From Turritopsis dohrnii (Eukaryota > Cnidaria > Hydrozoa > Anthoathecata > Oceaniidae): a DNA stretch of 64,000 nucleotides. The translations under genes were made by a program, and so were the position numbers. The stretch is taken from positions 1 to 64,000 of the forward strand of contig BQMF02000761.1 of NCBI GenBank assembly GCA_027922465.2, in the 5' to 3' direction. Every line of letters starts with the position of its first letter. The stretch's first letter is position 1. Positions 24,097 to 35,639 of the stretch are shown one piece after another. Below the pieces are notes generated by a model. That model did no database searches and had not been told where the DNA came from. It worked only from the letters and a program-made list of their open reading frames with translations.

Positions 24097-26162
24097 ATGG
24101 CAGATTTTGAAGGCCCCATGGAATTGTCCCAGGGTAAAATATTAACTTTTTTTAACTTTCTATTAAAGTAATTAAAATACTGAAAGCCTATTGATTTCAT
24201 TTCAGGAACAGAAAATAGATTATTAGAAGGAGGTAAAATTGTTTGTTTGAGATAACTTTCTACATAGCATTCATTCTCATACTCTTATGATGTTTTAGAC
24301 TTTTCTGTATGCTACCATTATAACATCACTTTTTCCTTCAATAGATACGGATGACATAGAAAATTTGGAAAAGAGTTTGGATTTTTATTGAAATTATTTT
24401 TGTTTTCAGTGTTTTCAATTCATTTCTCTTTATCTTTCATCTTCAAGTTTATGACACTAACTTTTAAAACCTTTTTTTATTTAGACTAGCCGCCAAGGCG
24501 GCGTCGCTCGCCGCCGATGTTCACATGCTCTGTATCACTGTATCAATAAACGTCAAATTTCCTTATAAATGGCTCGTACAACTTGTGTTCAACCAGAAGC
24601 ATATTCGAAGTCACAACCTCTGATAAAACCAATCTTTTATCAGTGTAACAATACACTCAAAATGTAGAGAGAGAAAACTTCAACTTTTTATTAGCTTTTG
24701 TTTTAAAAAAGTTACGCACTCTAACATGGGTGCTATCAAACGTAAGGGGGAAATAGTTTCTCTTCTTAAAAACATCACGACGGAGGAGAGAAAAAAGGCA
24801 CGTGCTAAATGAATAAATAGAATAAAAAACGTTCGATCAGAACGCTTAACAATTAAAAGAAGAAATTAATTTGTTAAAGGAAAATTTGTGAAAAAAAAAA
24901 CACATTTTGTTTTGATATAATACTCTTTTTTTACCTATCGGTTTTTAAACATTTTGATTGCTCAAAAAAAAAGTTCACCCGTCTCAGACAGTCAGGCAAG
25001 AGATAGTGGCAAATCGCACATGCTGCCACGTTCTGCCACTGCTGCTTTTTGTCCAAAATGTTTAATCACTTAGTTTCTTTGTATTTAGTTGATGTACTGT
25101 TTTCAAAGCCAAGTCAACGTGTGGAATATAAAACTAACAATAATGATTAAAACAAAACGTTATTCCTATTAGTTCATCAGCCAAAAAAAGTCACGTTCGA
25201 TTGGGGTTGCAATGTATTTGCTTCGAACTCACGTCGCACACAAAAAAAGAAATAATTTCGCTCACAACTCAATCTACCATTTTGCGTGACAGACAAACAA
25301 ACAGACAAACAGAGAATCGGCTATTAATATATAGATGATGCTTCTTCAACCGCTAATAGTAAGAGTCAATTAATGTCTTCTTTTTAACTTTTACAATATC
25401 CTTATATACAATTCTTTCTCTATGATGTTACTGTATGCTGCCATTATAAAATTATTCTTTCCTTCATTAGATACTGATAATATAGAAAAAAACGGAAATA
25501 GTAAGGATTTTTATTGACATTATTTCCTATACTATACCTAGCAGGTTTACTAAAGCACCCATTATGATATTCAAATGTATTGAGTCCAGTAAGATTTCAG
25601 TGTATAATGTTTTTGAGTAACAGTTACTTTTTAAACATTGTTTTATTTAGATGAAGCTTTGCCAACAGCTAATAGTAAGGGTTTACAAATTAATTTTTCA
25701 TTTCATTATTAGCACCACATGTTTTCACTTTCACAATCAACTTATTTCATTTTCATTTAGCTGCATCATCATCATCATCTGCAACTGAAAGTAATGGTAA
25801 TATATCTTACAATTACAAGGTTGACAAGGTTATTACAAAGTTATTGTGTCTTAATTAAATTTTGCATTTTTTAGATGGTGTCTTGGTTGCTACAAAAGAA
25901 CGTAAGTTTCTATCAATATGAATTTATCAATTTGAGTATTAACCTTTTGTTTCTTTACTAATAAAAATTATATCAACAATATATTGTAGATTCCTACCAA
26001 GACTTCCTAAGCTACCGGCGGATTCATCCCGGCCCCCGGTCTCAGGCGGCATTCCGGGTATGGAGGAGACTTGGGGGTCGGGACCATCATAGTTTTAGAT
26101 GGACAAAAAATAAAAAAAATAACAAAAAAAAAATCAGCAAGCAGTACCACCAAAAAATATAG
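24097..26162 (+). CDS. Micro-exon gene, symmetric phase-1 exons
   Basis: Exons inferred from AG/GT borders that keep one frame open: 24097-24133 (ATG), 24206-24232, 24345-24374, 25335-25358, 25471-25500, 25651-25674, 25761-25796, 25875-25901 and 25990-26162 (stop). Internal lengths are 27, 30, 24, 30, 24, 36 and 27 nt, all multiples of three, and every intron is phase 1. The 30+24 pair occurs twice with similar introns, so it was tandemly duplicated. The product would be about 135 residues: an acidic, Ser/Asn-rich N-terminus, a Ser5 run, then an Arg/Gly-rich and very Lys-rich C-terminus. There is no signal peptide and no known domain. One donor (24375, GTTTGG) is weak. It lies inside the Helitron downstream of the helicase, so it may be a captured host gene. 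Confidence 0.6.
24486..25335 (-). mobile_element. Non-autonomous Helitron, 850 bp
   Basis: On the minus strand it starts TCTATATATTAATAGCCG and ends with hairpin GGCGGCGAGCGACGCCGCC, TTGG, CGGCTAG. This matches the 5-prime TC and 3-prime CTAG signatures. The host reads TTTATTTAGA before and TGATGCTTC after. The related, uninterrupted exon at 25641-25674 (TTTATTTAG-ATGAAGC) serves as an empty site and shows insertion between A and T, the Helitron target. It has no coding capacity. A second copy lies at 31622-37047. Confidence 0.88.
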
Positions 26163-26168
26163 TGTCTA

Positions 26169-26190
26169 GTGTCTGAAAACAGACACTACA
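26169..26190. terminator. Perfect hairpin just after the micro-exon gene stop
   Basis: TAGTGTCTG-AAAA-CAGACACTA forms a 9-bp stem with a 4-base loop, seven bases after the predicted stop codon at 26160-26162. It may be a 3-prime UTR structure. A termination role is only a guess. An AATAAA near 26517 is a candidate poly(A) signal. Confidence 0.4.
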
Positions 26191-26208
26191 GTATCTATAA
26201 TAATTTTG

Positions 26209-26333
26209 CACCATCAGTTTTCAATTCATTTAAGTGAGTACGCAGTTCTTTGCGGTAACCATTTGGTTGAGCCTTAGGCTAAGGCTTTCATGGCAACATT
26301 AAACTCACTAAAATGAATTGAAAACTGATGGTG
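26209..26333. repeat. Palindromic MITE-like hairpin, about 125 bp
   Basis: CACCATCAGTTTTCAATTCA at the left is the reverse complement of the right arm ending AATTGAAAACTGATGGTG, and the stem continues to about 30 bp. The loop region carries GAGCCTTAGGCTAAGGCTTT. It lies in the presumed 3-prime region of the micro-exon gene. Confidence 0.75.
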
Positions 26334-27715
26334 GTATGAAACTACCATACTTTGAGCTAAAGTCTTCTGAAAAGTTTCTTTGTTTTACAATAACAATATC
26401 TTATTCAATACACAATGACACTATGATATAGCAATTGTATGGTAGTTTCATAACGATGTTTAGATGATATGTTATAATTAGTTATATTCTGATGTTAGTT
26501 ATATTAGTTATATAGAATAAAGTTATTTGTTATTTCTTTTGCTTATCTCTTTCATCACAGTAGCCTAGCATTCTAGCTTTCACAATATCAATTTACTGAA
26601 CTAAGATCTGTGTTTAGTTCTGTCTGTCACTCTATCAATTAATGTTTTTAAAACATATTTTCCCAGTCGACACATTTATTAAAAAACATCTGCGAAAGAA
26701 AACAGTTCTATAGAAATCTACACACAATTTCACTAAGAATGCTCTCCATCACAGTGATTTTTTGACGATGCTGGGTTATAGATCTGATTAATAGAGTGCC
26801 ATCTCATATGTATTTCTTCTTTCTTCTGTCATTGTAAATCATTGTAAATAAAGGATTAGCATGGTTTGGTTTTGTCAGCTTAGTTTCCAATCAGTTTTTA
26901 AGGCTGCTTTAACATGATTATTTGTTCTCTGCATGCAGTAGATGATTATAGGTTTAGACACATCATCAAGATATTCAGATGTTTACAGTTAGTTTAGATT
27001 GTGAAGGGAAACAATGGTGAGTCAGATTCAAACTCATCATTCAAGCTTATTTTGTAGCTACTCACGACTTATTTTTTGATTACATTTACAGATTGGCAGC
27101 AACGAATTATTGCAGACAACATCCTTAATCATCGCCCATGATATTTATTTCATCAAACATTTTATCTAATGAAGTTCGAAATAATATCGTTATCGTTACC
27201 TCACAAACTTATTTTGAAGTTCCATGATGTATGAAATGGCTATTTAAATGTCGTAATGTCGTAGAAAATGGTTAATGCCCAATCAAAATGTTATTTAATA
27301 CACCTTTCTGATGAACATATTTTGTTGTACTTATGTATTACAATAAGTAATAATTTATAAAATATATGCCTTTAATGACTACAACAGACACGCATTCTTT
27401 ATTAGCACCTGTAAAAACCTTTTACACTGGATGCAGGTCTTTTTGAACAGGGTTTTTGAAAAAGTTTTGGTGGGATGTGTGATACTAAGATATTATTTAT
27501 GTTATCTTATGGTTATTTCTGTTGCTGTTCTACGAAACCTGCACCTTTTGTGTTATTGTATCACTCTTTGTACCTCAGACACTGCCAGAACCTTATTTTC
27601 ATGGTCTTTATATAAAGTTATTACGTTTCTTTCCATACTACTTCCTATACTACTTCCGTACTTTATACTACTTTTACTTTACTACTTTTACTTTTCGTGC
27701 ACTGGACGCATGCTG
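26334..27715. other. Helitron tail region without recognised gene
   Basis: Non-coding, AT-rich. The open frame at 27431-27793 is hydrophobic, crosses the Helitron 3-prime hairpin and has no homology that I recognise, so I leave it out. Confidence 0.4.
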
Positions 27716-27750
27716 AACATGGGTGGCGAGCGACGCCGCCTGGGCGGCTA
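27716..27750 (+). other. Helitron 3-prime terminal hairpin
   Basis: GAACATGGGTGGCGAGCGAC begins the terminus. The inverted halves GGYGGCG and CGCCGCC form the stem and TGGGCGGCTA closes it. In this window the same terminus is seen five times in total, on both strands. Confidence 0.75.
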
Positions 27751-29357
27751 TCTTATATTTAGATATACAGAAGAAGTGCAGCGAAGTTTTTAAAAATTAG
27801 CTGCAGAAAGATCGAACGAACAAAAGGTATTATTATAAAACTTTTATTTTTGATTAATAAAAGAACAAGTTAGAAACATGTATTTGTATTTAAATGTATT
27901 TAAAAGTTTGTTTACGTTTCAGTTATCAAATATCGCTATACAGAAGAAAGTGTAGTGAAGAAATGCAGAACAAAATGATGTTTATTTACACAGTAAGGAA
28001 TGGTTTTAATTTAGTTTTGAAAGATTAAATACTATAGCTTTGAATGGATATCTTATTTTATGAGTTCTTTCGTTTAGTTTATATGCTACCGGATGAAAAA
28101 CGAAGACGAGAGTAATTTGTTTTGGTAACGCGCGCTATTATTATTTTTATAGTTAGCAAAGAAGATTTGATTTGATTTATTTATTTACAGATCAATTAAA
28201 AATGGTCCCACAGCTATGACTGTTTTCCTTTCTCATGGCTGTGGAAGTAGGGAACGTGTTATGCTGTCAAATTGTATCTATTGACGATGTTTGATGCTTT
28301 GTCTGCATGCCTTTCTGCCAGCCATTTATGCCTTTTGTTTTGGTTTGCTTAAATATGGTTGCAGTAGTAGTAAGTATTGTAGCTGTTCTTTACTGAAATC
28401 TTTTAGGTCAGAAAAGAAAAAGTGTAGCTATTTATAAACGAAAATATAAATGTATAAATGAAACACATGGTATGTTGAGAAGGTTATTTAAGAAAGAAGC
28501 ATTGCTGGGGTATATTTTTCTTCAGTTTATATTTGTTTACGGCATTCATTATTTTGTGTTATGTTAATTGCTACATACATACTTGCTAGGTATATAAGTT
28601 TAGCATTATGTTTTTATTTGTTGCTTTTAATATCTTCTGGGTATTAAATTATGGTTTTGGTCAAAGTAGGGCATTTTGTTGTTTCAATTATTTTTACTAA
28701 TTTGATGTTTGGTTGTGTATGCCAGGTAAAAGTCTTTATTCTGTTCAGCTCCAGTGTTGAGTGAAGCCGTATTGACTCACAGTATCGGTTGACTTTATAG
28801 ACCAAATTTTGTTTTTAATTGTTATCTTTAGGATAAATGCATACTTGAATTTTCTTTCTTTTTGTTTTTTTCTTTACTTCAATATTGTTATTGCATGATT
28901 AGGTTTTCGGTATTACAATCCAAGTACTAATTTTTTAGGTAATAATAAAAAAAGCATAAAGAAATGGAACTCATGGTTTTAATCATGAAGTTGATGGTTT
29001 TGGGAAGAACAGACTATATCATTTCAAAAATTCATTAATGGTTGCAGTCCAGTAGTAACTTTGGAACAGAAGAAAAAGTTGGAAGGTATCAATTTGTGTT
29101 GAATTAACATTTTGTTATGTTTGGTTTTGTATGTCTGGGTAAATAGTTCTGTGTTATATATAGCACATTTTTATGAACGTTTCTTCTCTTCTGCGTATAA
29201 ATATATATTCTGAGCCATGTTGCTATTTGTTTCTGTTTTAAATTTTCTGAATGCAAGAAATGAATTCAAAAATTAATGCTGAAAAGAAACTTTTGCAAGA
29301 GCTCAATTCTGCGACACAACGCATACTGAACATGGGTGGCAAGCGACGCCGCCTGGG
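27751..29357 (+). repeat. Helitron-related repeat, copy 1 (lacks 5-prime end)
   Basis: Starts TTATATTTAGATATACAGAA and carries landmarks GGTATTATTATAAAACTTTT, GGTAACGCGCGCTATTATT, ATGATTAGGTTTTCGGTATT and ACGCATACTGAACATGGGTG, ending with a decayed 3-prime hairpin. The same series occurs at 29943-31621 plus 37048-37494, and in part at 62845-64000. I see no coding signal. Confidence 0.75.
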
Positions 29358-32300
29358 ATGAGTTGCGATTCTATGATTTATTTTTTCGTCACGGGGTAAG
29401 TACGCGGGAATGGTGGATTTGACCTAATGATTTCGAAGTTAAGTTCGGTAAAAAGTTTTTACCCGGGATACTAGTCTACTTATACTAATTCGCGATTGTG
29501 CATCCGGTTTTTATTTTAGAGAGTGACATATTTGTTTTTTTTTCACGGTCAAATCCTTCTTATTTTTTCCCTTTTCGTCGTAAAACCACGCCAAAGCGAC
29601 AGACACTTTTTTTGATTTTCCGCGATTAGTATATGCTCCTCCGTTTCGTTATTTTTGGTTTGCGCAGTGGAAATCAGCCGAAAAACGTCTTTGGAGGAGT
29701 GCGAGCAATGCAATGTTAATCGTTCGAAATTTGTCAACGATCATTTCGTGAGCAAGAAACTTCGCGAAGAAGACGTGTTTCTTTTTGTATACGAATATTT
29801 TAATTTAAATTTGATTGTTTTAGGTAGCAAATCGATGAAAGAACTGACGAAGAAACACAGGTTTGTATGCACGAAGGTATTGTTTTATTCGTTTTATTAT
29901 CGGGTAGCAGGTGTAAGTGAGTTAGTTGTTTGTTTGCAATGAAAAATCATATTTAGATATACAGAAGAAGTGCAGTGAAGTTTTGAAAAATTAGCTGCAG
30001 AAAGATCGAATGAACAAAAGGTATTATTATAAAACTTTTATACAGAAGAAGTGCAGTGAAGTTTTGAAAAATTGGCTGTGCAGAACAATAAGAGTTTTAT
30101 TGTTTAATATTTTAGATTAATAAAAGAACAGGTTTTTAAATGTTTGTTTACGTTTTAGTTATCAAATATCGCTATACAGAAGAAAGTGCAGTGGAGAAAT
30201 GCAGTTGATGTTTATTTACACAGTAAGGAATGGTTTTAATTTAGTTTTGAAAGATGAATTGATTTAGCTTTGTGTGGATGTCTCAGTTATTCTGTCGTTT
30301 AGTATGTGTATATGCTGCTGGATGAAAAGGAAGCCGAGAGAAATTTGTTTTGGTAACGCGCGCTATTATTACATTAAAAATGGTCCTACAGCTATGAATG
30401 TTTTTATTTCTCATGACGCTGTGGAAGTGGGGAATGTGTTATGCTGTCTGATTGTATCTATTGTATCTAATTTATATCGATGCTTGATGCTTTTGTCTGC
30501 CTGCCAAAAAGTACAAATTCTACTGGAAAATACAGAAAGTTTAGCAGTTTTTCCAAACGAAGAGAGCAGTTTTATGTATTTCACTTAAAAAAAATGGTAG
30601 CGAAAGTGTTTTATAAATACCTATGTATGTTTGTGCTGGAAAGTAAATAAAGTATTAGTAATTTGTTTACAGGTATGAATATAGAAGTAAAGAGTTTAGA
30701 AGTGTTTGAAAATGTCTACAGAAGATGATCAATGCTGTTTAGTTTACTAACATGTGAATTGGCAGTGAAAGGTATCCCATTTTGTTTAAAGTTCAGCTAA
30801 AGTTAAAATAGTATAAATCTATTTAGTTATAACACAGTTGGTATGCTGGATAAATAAGAATAAAGGGTAGTTTAACTGTTGTGAATTAGCCAGAGGAGAT
30901 TTTAACTCAGATTAAAAATTTGGTTGTTTTCAATTTTTATACTTTAATTTATGCCAACAATGTAATTATTGTTTTTGTATAGTTTAGGATATATTTCGAT
31001 TATTAATAATCATCTTCAGCTAAAAACAAAGATAAAATATAGGTAAAACCGATAAAATAAAATATATACATATACACACACTGTACACACAATAAACGAG
31101 TCATGAGCAAATGTAATACTAAAATTTTATAGTTAGTTGACGAGATCTAAATTCGTCTTTTGTGTTTAAGCTAGGCTTTAATGATCTAATAAAAAGTGCT
31201 TCTAATGTTAAAAGATGAGTGATTGACCGTGAAATTGTCATTATTTCGATATTTTCCAACTTCAGCTCTGTATCACATGATTTAAAATGAATTCCCACTG
31301 GACTCGACTTTTCATGCTCTTTTTCAATTTTTTATAAACTCTTTAGATATATAAATTCTGTCATCACGTTTGTGTTTTTGATTATTATTCATAAGGTAGA
31401 TGTGAATGGATTATGTATTTAAGAAGTTCATTAGTTATTACTGTGCAATGAAATGTTTATGCATTATTTTGTGTTATGGTAATCGTTTACGTACCTGGGT
31501 ATATATATAAGTTTGGCATTATGATTTTGTTTTAAGGATAAATGCGTAGTTGAATTTCACTTTTTGTTGTTGTTGTTTATTTCAATATTCTTATAGCATG
31601 ATTAGGTTTTCGGTATTACAATTTATATAGTAATAGCCGATTCTCCGTCTGTCACGCAAAATGGTAGATTAAGTTGTGAGCGAAATTTTTTTTTTTTTGT
31701 GTGCGACGTGAGTTCGAAGCAAATACATTGCAACCCCAATCGAACGTGACTTTTTTTGGCTGATGAACTAATAAGAACAACGTTTTGTTTTTATTATTAT
31801 TGTTAGTTTTATATTCCAAGGACTACGTTGACTACACTGGCTTTGAAAACAATACATCAACTAAATACAAAGAAACTAACTGATTAAACAGTTTGGACAA
31901 AAAGCAGCAGTGGCAGAACGTGGCAGCATGTTTGTCAGTTAGTGGAGTGGCTTAGCACACAAAAATGTCACAATACTTCAAATGGTGATAGAAGCATAAA
32001 CTTTTCCAAAAATGTTCCTCTTGGTGCAAAAAACTTTTTTTGAGAGAGACACTCTCAAATGTCACGTGATTGCTGACGTCAGCATTTGTTCAGCAAAAAA
32101 TTTGTTATCCCCAAATCAAGAAGTATTATATACCCTTGGAAAGATTTTTTCATGCTGAACAAAAAACTTGCTGAGGTCATGTCAAAAAAAGTTACCTATG
32201 AAGAGTTATGAGGCTTAGAAATGTAAATAATGACGTCATCAAATATATTGAATTTTTCGATATTTCCGAATTGACACATATTATATACCGTTGGAAAGCT

Positions 32301-32415
32301 CTTTTTATGCTGAACAATTAACTTGCTTATGTCATGTCAAAAAGAATTACCTATAAAGAGTTATAACATGTGAAACCAGGTTAGTTGCATAAGAAAAATA
32401 TGCTTACACATTGAA

Positions 32416-35400
32416 ATGGCGTTCATGAGTGCTGCTGGTGATTGGCTTGAAGGCAGTGGTTGGGTTGAAGCATTTGAAAAATCTAACATTTCCACTACTG
32501 GTAGGATTGAAAGTTTCTTGTCAGGTAAAAAGATAAAACGAACTCGCTACGCTCACCAAGTTTCAATTACAGCTTTGATCAAGTTAGCTGAAGAAGCTTT
32601 CCAAGAACAAGAAGAATTCAAAGAGTTTGAATCGTGGAAAGATGCTAAAATGAAAGAAAATGCAAACTTGTGTTTTTGGTTTCATACAATAGAGCTGGAA
32701 ACTTTGTTGTTTGCATTTATCAAAAGTCTTCGGGATGCAAACTTCCGTCTATTTGTACAGTGTATCGACGATATTATGCCCTGGATGTTTGCGTTGGATC
32801 ATTTTCATTATGCCAGATGGATGTCCGTGTTTCTAACAGATCTTCAAAAGATTCCATCACAATATCCATCAATCTTTGAAGAATTTCAGAAGGGATACTT
32901 CACAGTCAAAAATGGGAAGAGGAAATTCTACAACATCGGGGTCACGAACAAAACAATAAACTGATTAAAATAGAAGGAGCAGCTATAGGCATTTTCGACA
33001 ATGCTAAGGCACTACTTAGATGGGCTGTAGCTGGACCAATCATCAATCGAATTTGTAGAGATGGCGAAGATGAGGATTCTGACGAGAAGAAACACCACGA
33101 GGATAACGATTCGTTTGAAGCAAAGTTTCGCAGAGATGTTCAATCACTCTACAGTGCGTTTATCGAATTTGGAAATCCTTTTTCTGAAGAGCAACTACAA
33201 CTGGTGCAATTATCATCAAGGGTTGTATTGGATAAAGCAACATCTGATTCTGTTTTTGAAGCAAAAGATATCGTTACAAATCAATTCCAAGCTTTCAAAA
33301 AAGATAGGCTTTGTAGCAAAGAATCATCCTTATACGATATCATACACAAGAATAATCTTCATCTCTTCCGCAGCAAAAACACAATCGTAACGTCAAAATC
33401 TAAGCATAAAATTGTCAGTCTAAAGTCTGATTGTAGATTGTATTCAAATCTTTTCATAGCATGCCAATCCAGGGAAGGAGACCTTGACAGCTTTTTCGCA
33501 CATGAAAATCACGCATACCCCATATCTATATCAGAATACGGCAGATTGAGAAAATGCAACTCCAAATCTGATTTCTTAAATTGTTTGGATTCCTTTGGTG
33601 GTACTCCTGCTGAAGAACCACCGACTGTGCAAATGAAAGTTGTAGATGGGGCAGCATTTGTGATGATGAACCCACCACGAGGCGCCTCCACATTTGGCAT
33701 TTACTGTATTGAGTTGAAAGACAAAGTTAAAGCAATGGGGAATCGAGTAGAAAGGGTTGATATGGTCTTCGATATCTACAAAAGTAACAGCTTGAAATCG
33801 CAGACAAGGGAGAATAGAGGAACTGGCACTAGAGTTTCTGTTCGTGAAAATACACGTATGTTGAAGAACTTTAATTCATTCATGAGAAATGAATTGAACA
33901 AAACAGAGCTGTTTGTGATGCTGGCGCAATCATTTGCTTCAATTTCAAGCCCAGTGATAGTAGCTACGAATCTAGAGAAAGTATCAACAAACGATCCTTT
34001 TCTAAACAGTCAACAACTTGTCCCTTGTAATCACGAAGAAGCTGATACTCGCCTACTTCTGCACGTTTTTGATGGTGCAACCTACGGTTACAACAAAAAA
34101 AAAAATTATCACTGTCGATACGGATGTTGTTTTAATTTCACTTTATCATTTTCTTTCAATGGATTTAGAGGAGCTTTGGATTGAATTTGGTACAGGTCGG
34201 CATAAGAAATATTATCCAATTCACCAACTTGCAAAAGAATTAACCGAAGAAGTTTGCAGAGCATTGCCATTCTGGTTCACCTTGACTGGATGCGATACTG
34301 TTTCGATGTTCACGAAGAAGCTGATACTCGCCTACTTCTGCACGTTTTTGATGGTGCAACCTACGGTTACAAGAAAATATCAATTATCACTGTCGATACG
34401 GATGTTGTTGTAATTTCACTTTATCATTTTTTTTCAATGGATTTAGAGGAGCTTTGGATTGAATTTGGTACCGGTTGGCATAAGAAATATTATCCAATTC
34501 ACCAACTTGCAAAAGAATTAACCGAAGAAGTTTACAGAGCATTACCATTCTGGTTCACCTTGACTGGATGCGACACTGTTTCGATGTTTGCGGGAAAAGG
34601 GAAAAATCAGCTTGGAATGCTTGGGAAAGTTTTCCAGAAGTTACACAAGTTTTTGTAAGATATCAATCCATACTGTTATTAAGCTTGATTTAAAAGACTT
34701 TTTAGGATTATTCTATCTTAAATGTACCTTTAGATCAAGAATTTTCAATATTTCACTAGCACTAATTTTTTGCAATTTTTTCAATCTTCTTGTATAAAAC
34801 AATAGGCTTTTGTTTAAAAACAATCGAAATCACGAAGGTTAATGGTTACGAAAATCAATGAAGCGTTTATCTTTAATTTATATGTGAATACATTATTGAC
34901 CATGAATTGTACTCAAACCTTACAGTTTTTATGGTTCGTTTTTTCACTAGCCTTTCAGATTCGACCAGTTTAACCGATGAAGAATTTAATACCATCCAGC
35001 GATTTGTGGTAATGTTGTACGATCGAATGAGTTCTTCTAATAACGTCAATCAATGTCGGAGAATGCTATTTACCAAAAAGCAAAGGCCTGTAGAATCCTT
35101 ACCACCAACTGAAAACTGTTTGAGACAACATGTACTACGTGCTATGCTGCAGAGCAGGTACATATGAATCTTTGTGTGAGGGGGGAGGTTTCCACAATAA
35201 CATTTTGTATTTGATATGTTTTTCGTCTTTTTAAGGATATGGTGCAAGTCAATTAACAAAAAGATTCCAGAGTTTGACATTAACGAGTGGGGATGGAAAA
35301 AAGAGGGTGAAAGTATTATCCCACTTTGGATGACACAACCAGAAGCAAGTCAAGCCTGCAAGGAATTGATAAAGTGTGGCTGCAAAATTAAATGCGGTGC

Positions 35401-35464
35401 TCGCTGCAAATGTAAAAAAGCTGATTTAAGCTGCACAGAACTTTGCAATTGTGGAGGATGTTGA
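32416..35464 (+). pseudogene. Uncharacterised transposon-linked protein with DTDVVV, GCDT and Cys-rich tail
   Basis: The frame begins mid-protein: the LHIEMAFMSAAGDWLEGSGW motif lies across 32404-32463, so an upstream N-terminal part is missing or unseen. A frameshift near 32945 leads into HEQNNKLIKIEG. The next frame runs 33204-34184 and carries CNHEEADTRLLLH. A 279-bp segment (34032-34310) is directly repeated at 34311, and the first copy has an A-run frameshift. The second copy reads DTDVVVISLYHF, ELWIEFGTG and TGCDTVSMFAGKGK. A later exon (up to 35157) joins across 35158-35235 to a last exon with WGWKK, PEASQACKELIKCGC and a CRCKC-type Cys-rich end. I know this family as common in invertebrate genomes but not its function. 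The DTDV and GCDT acids suggest a PIN/FEN-like nuclease fold, which is inference. Confidence 0.7.
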
Positions 35465-35639
35465 AATGAATTTAGTATTTAACTGTTTAAGTACTGTTTG
35501 TTCAAAATCCCATGCGGGCGAGGAATCTTTCCTTCTTTAACACGCTGCATGTCAGGTGCGGCGTTACAAAGGAAAGATCCCCCCTCCGCATAGGGTATTA
35601 CTTCAAAATAGGTCATCGTAACTTAAAGTGTATCAATAT

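Larger units (their letters stand above)
15349..27750 (+). mobile_element. Composite Helitron, about 12.4 kb
   Basis: The proposed 5-prime end is TCTACTTATACTAATTCGCG at 15349, a Helitron-style TC start that recurs at 29475, 37574 and (reversed) 13313. The proposed 3-prime end is at 27716-27750: a GC-rich hairpin (GGTGGCGAGCGACGCCGCC) then TGGGCGGCTA, shared with 24486 (reversed), 29340, 37022 and 37480. Between them lie the Rep-helicase gene (19186-23688), a micro-exon gene (24097-26162), a nested piggyBac (15965-18932) and a nested non-autonomous Helitron (24486-25335). Boundaries are inferred from shared ends. I have no empty site for the whole element, and the 3-prime terminus reads CTAT where CTRR is expected. 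Confidence 0.6.

Noticed and set aside
27431..27793. 120-codon hydrophobic plus-strand frame
   Set aside because: Runs through the Helitron 3-prime hairpin and has no recognisable domain.
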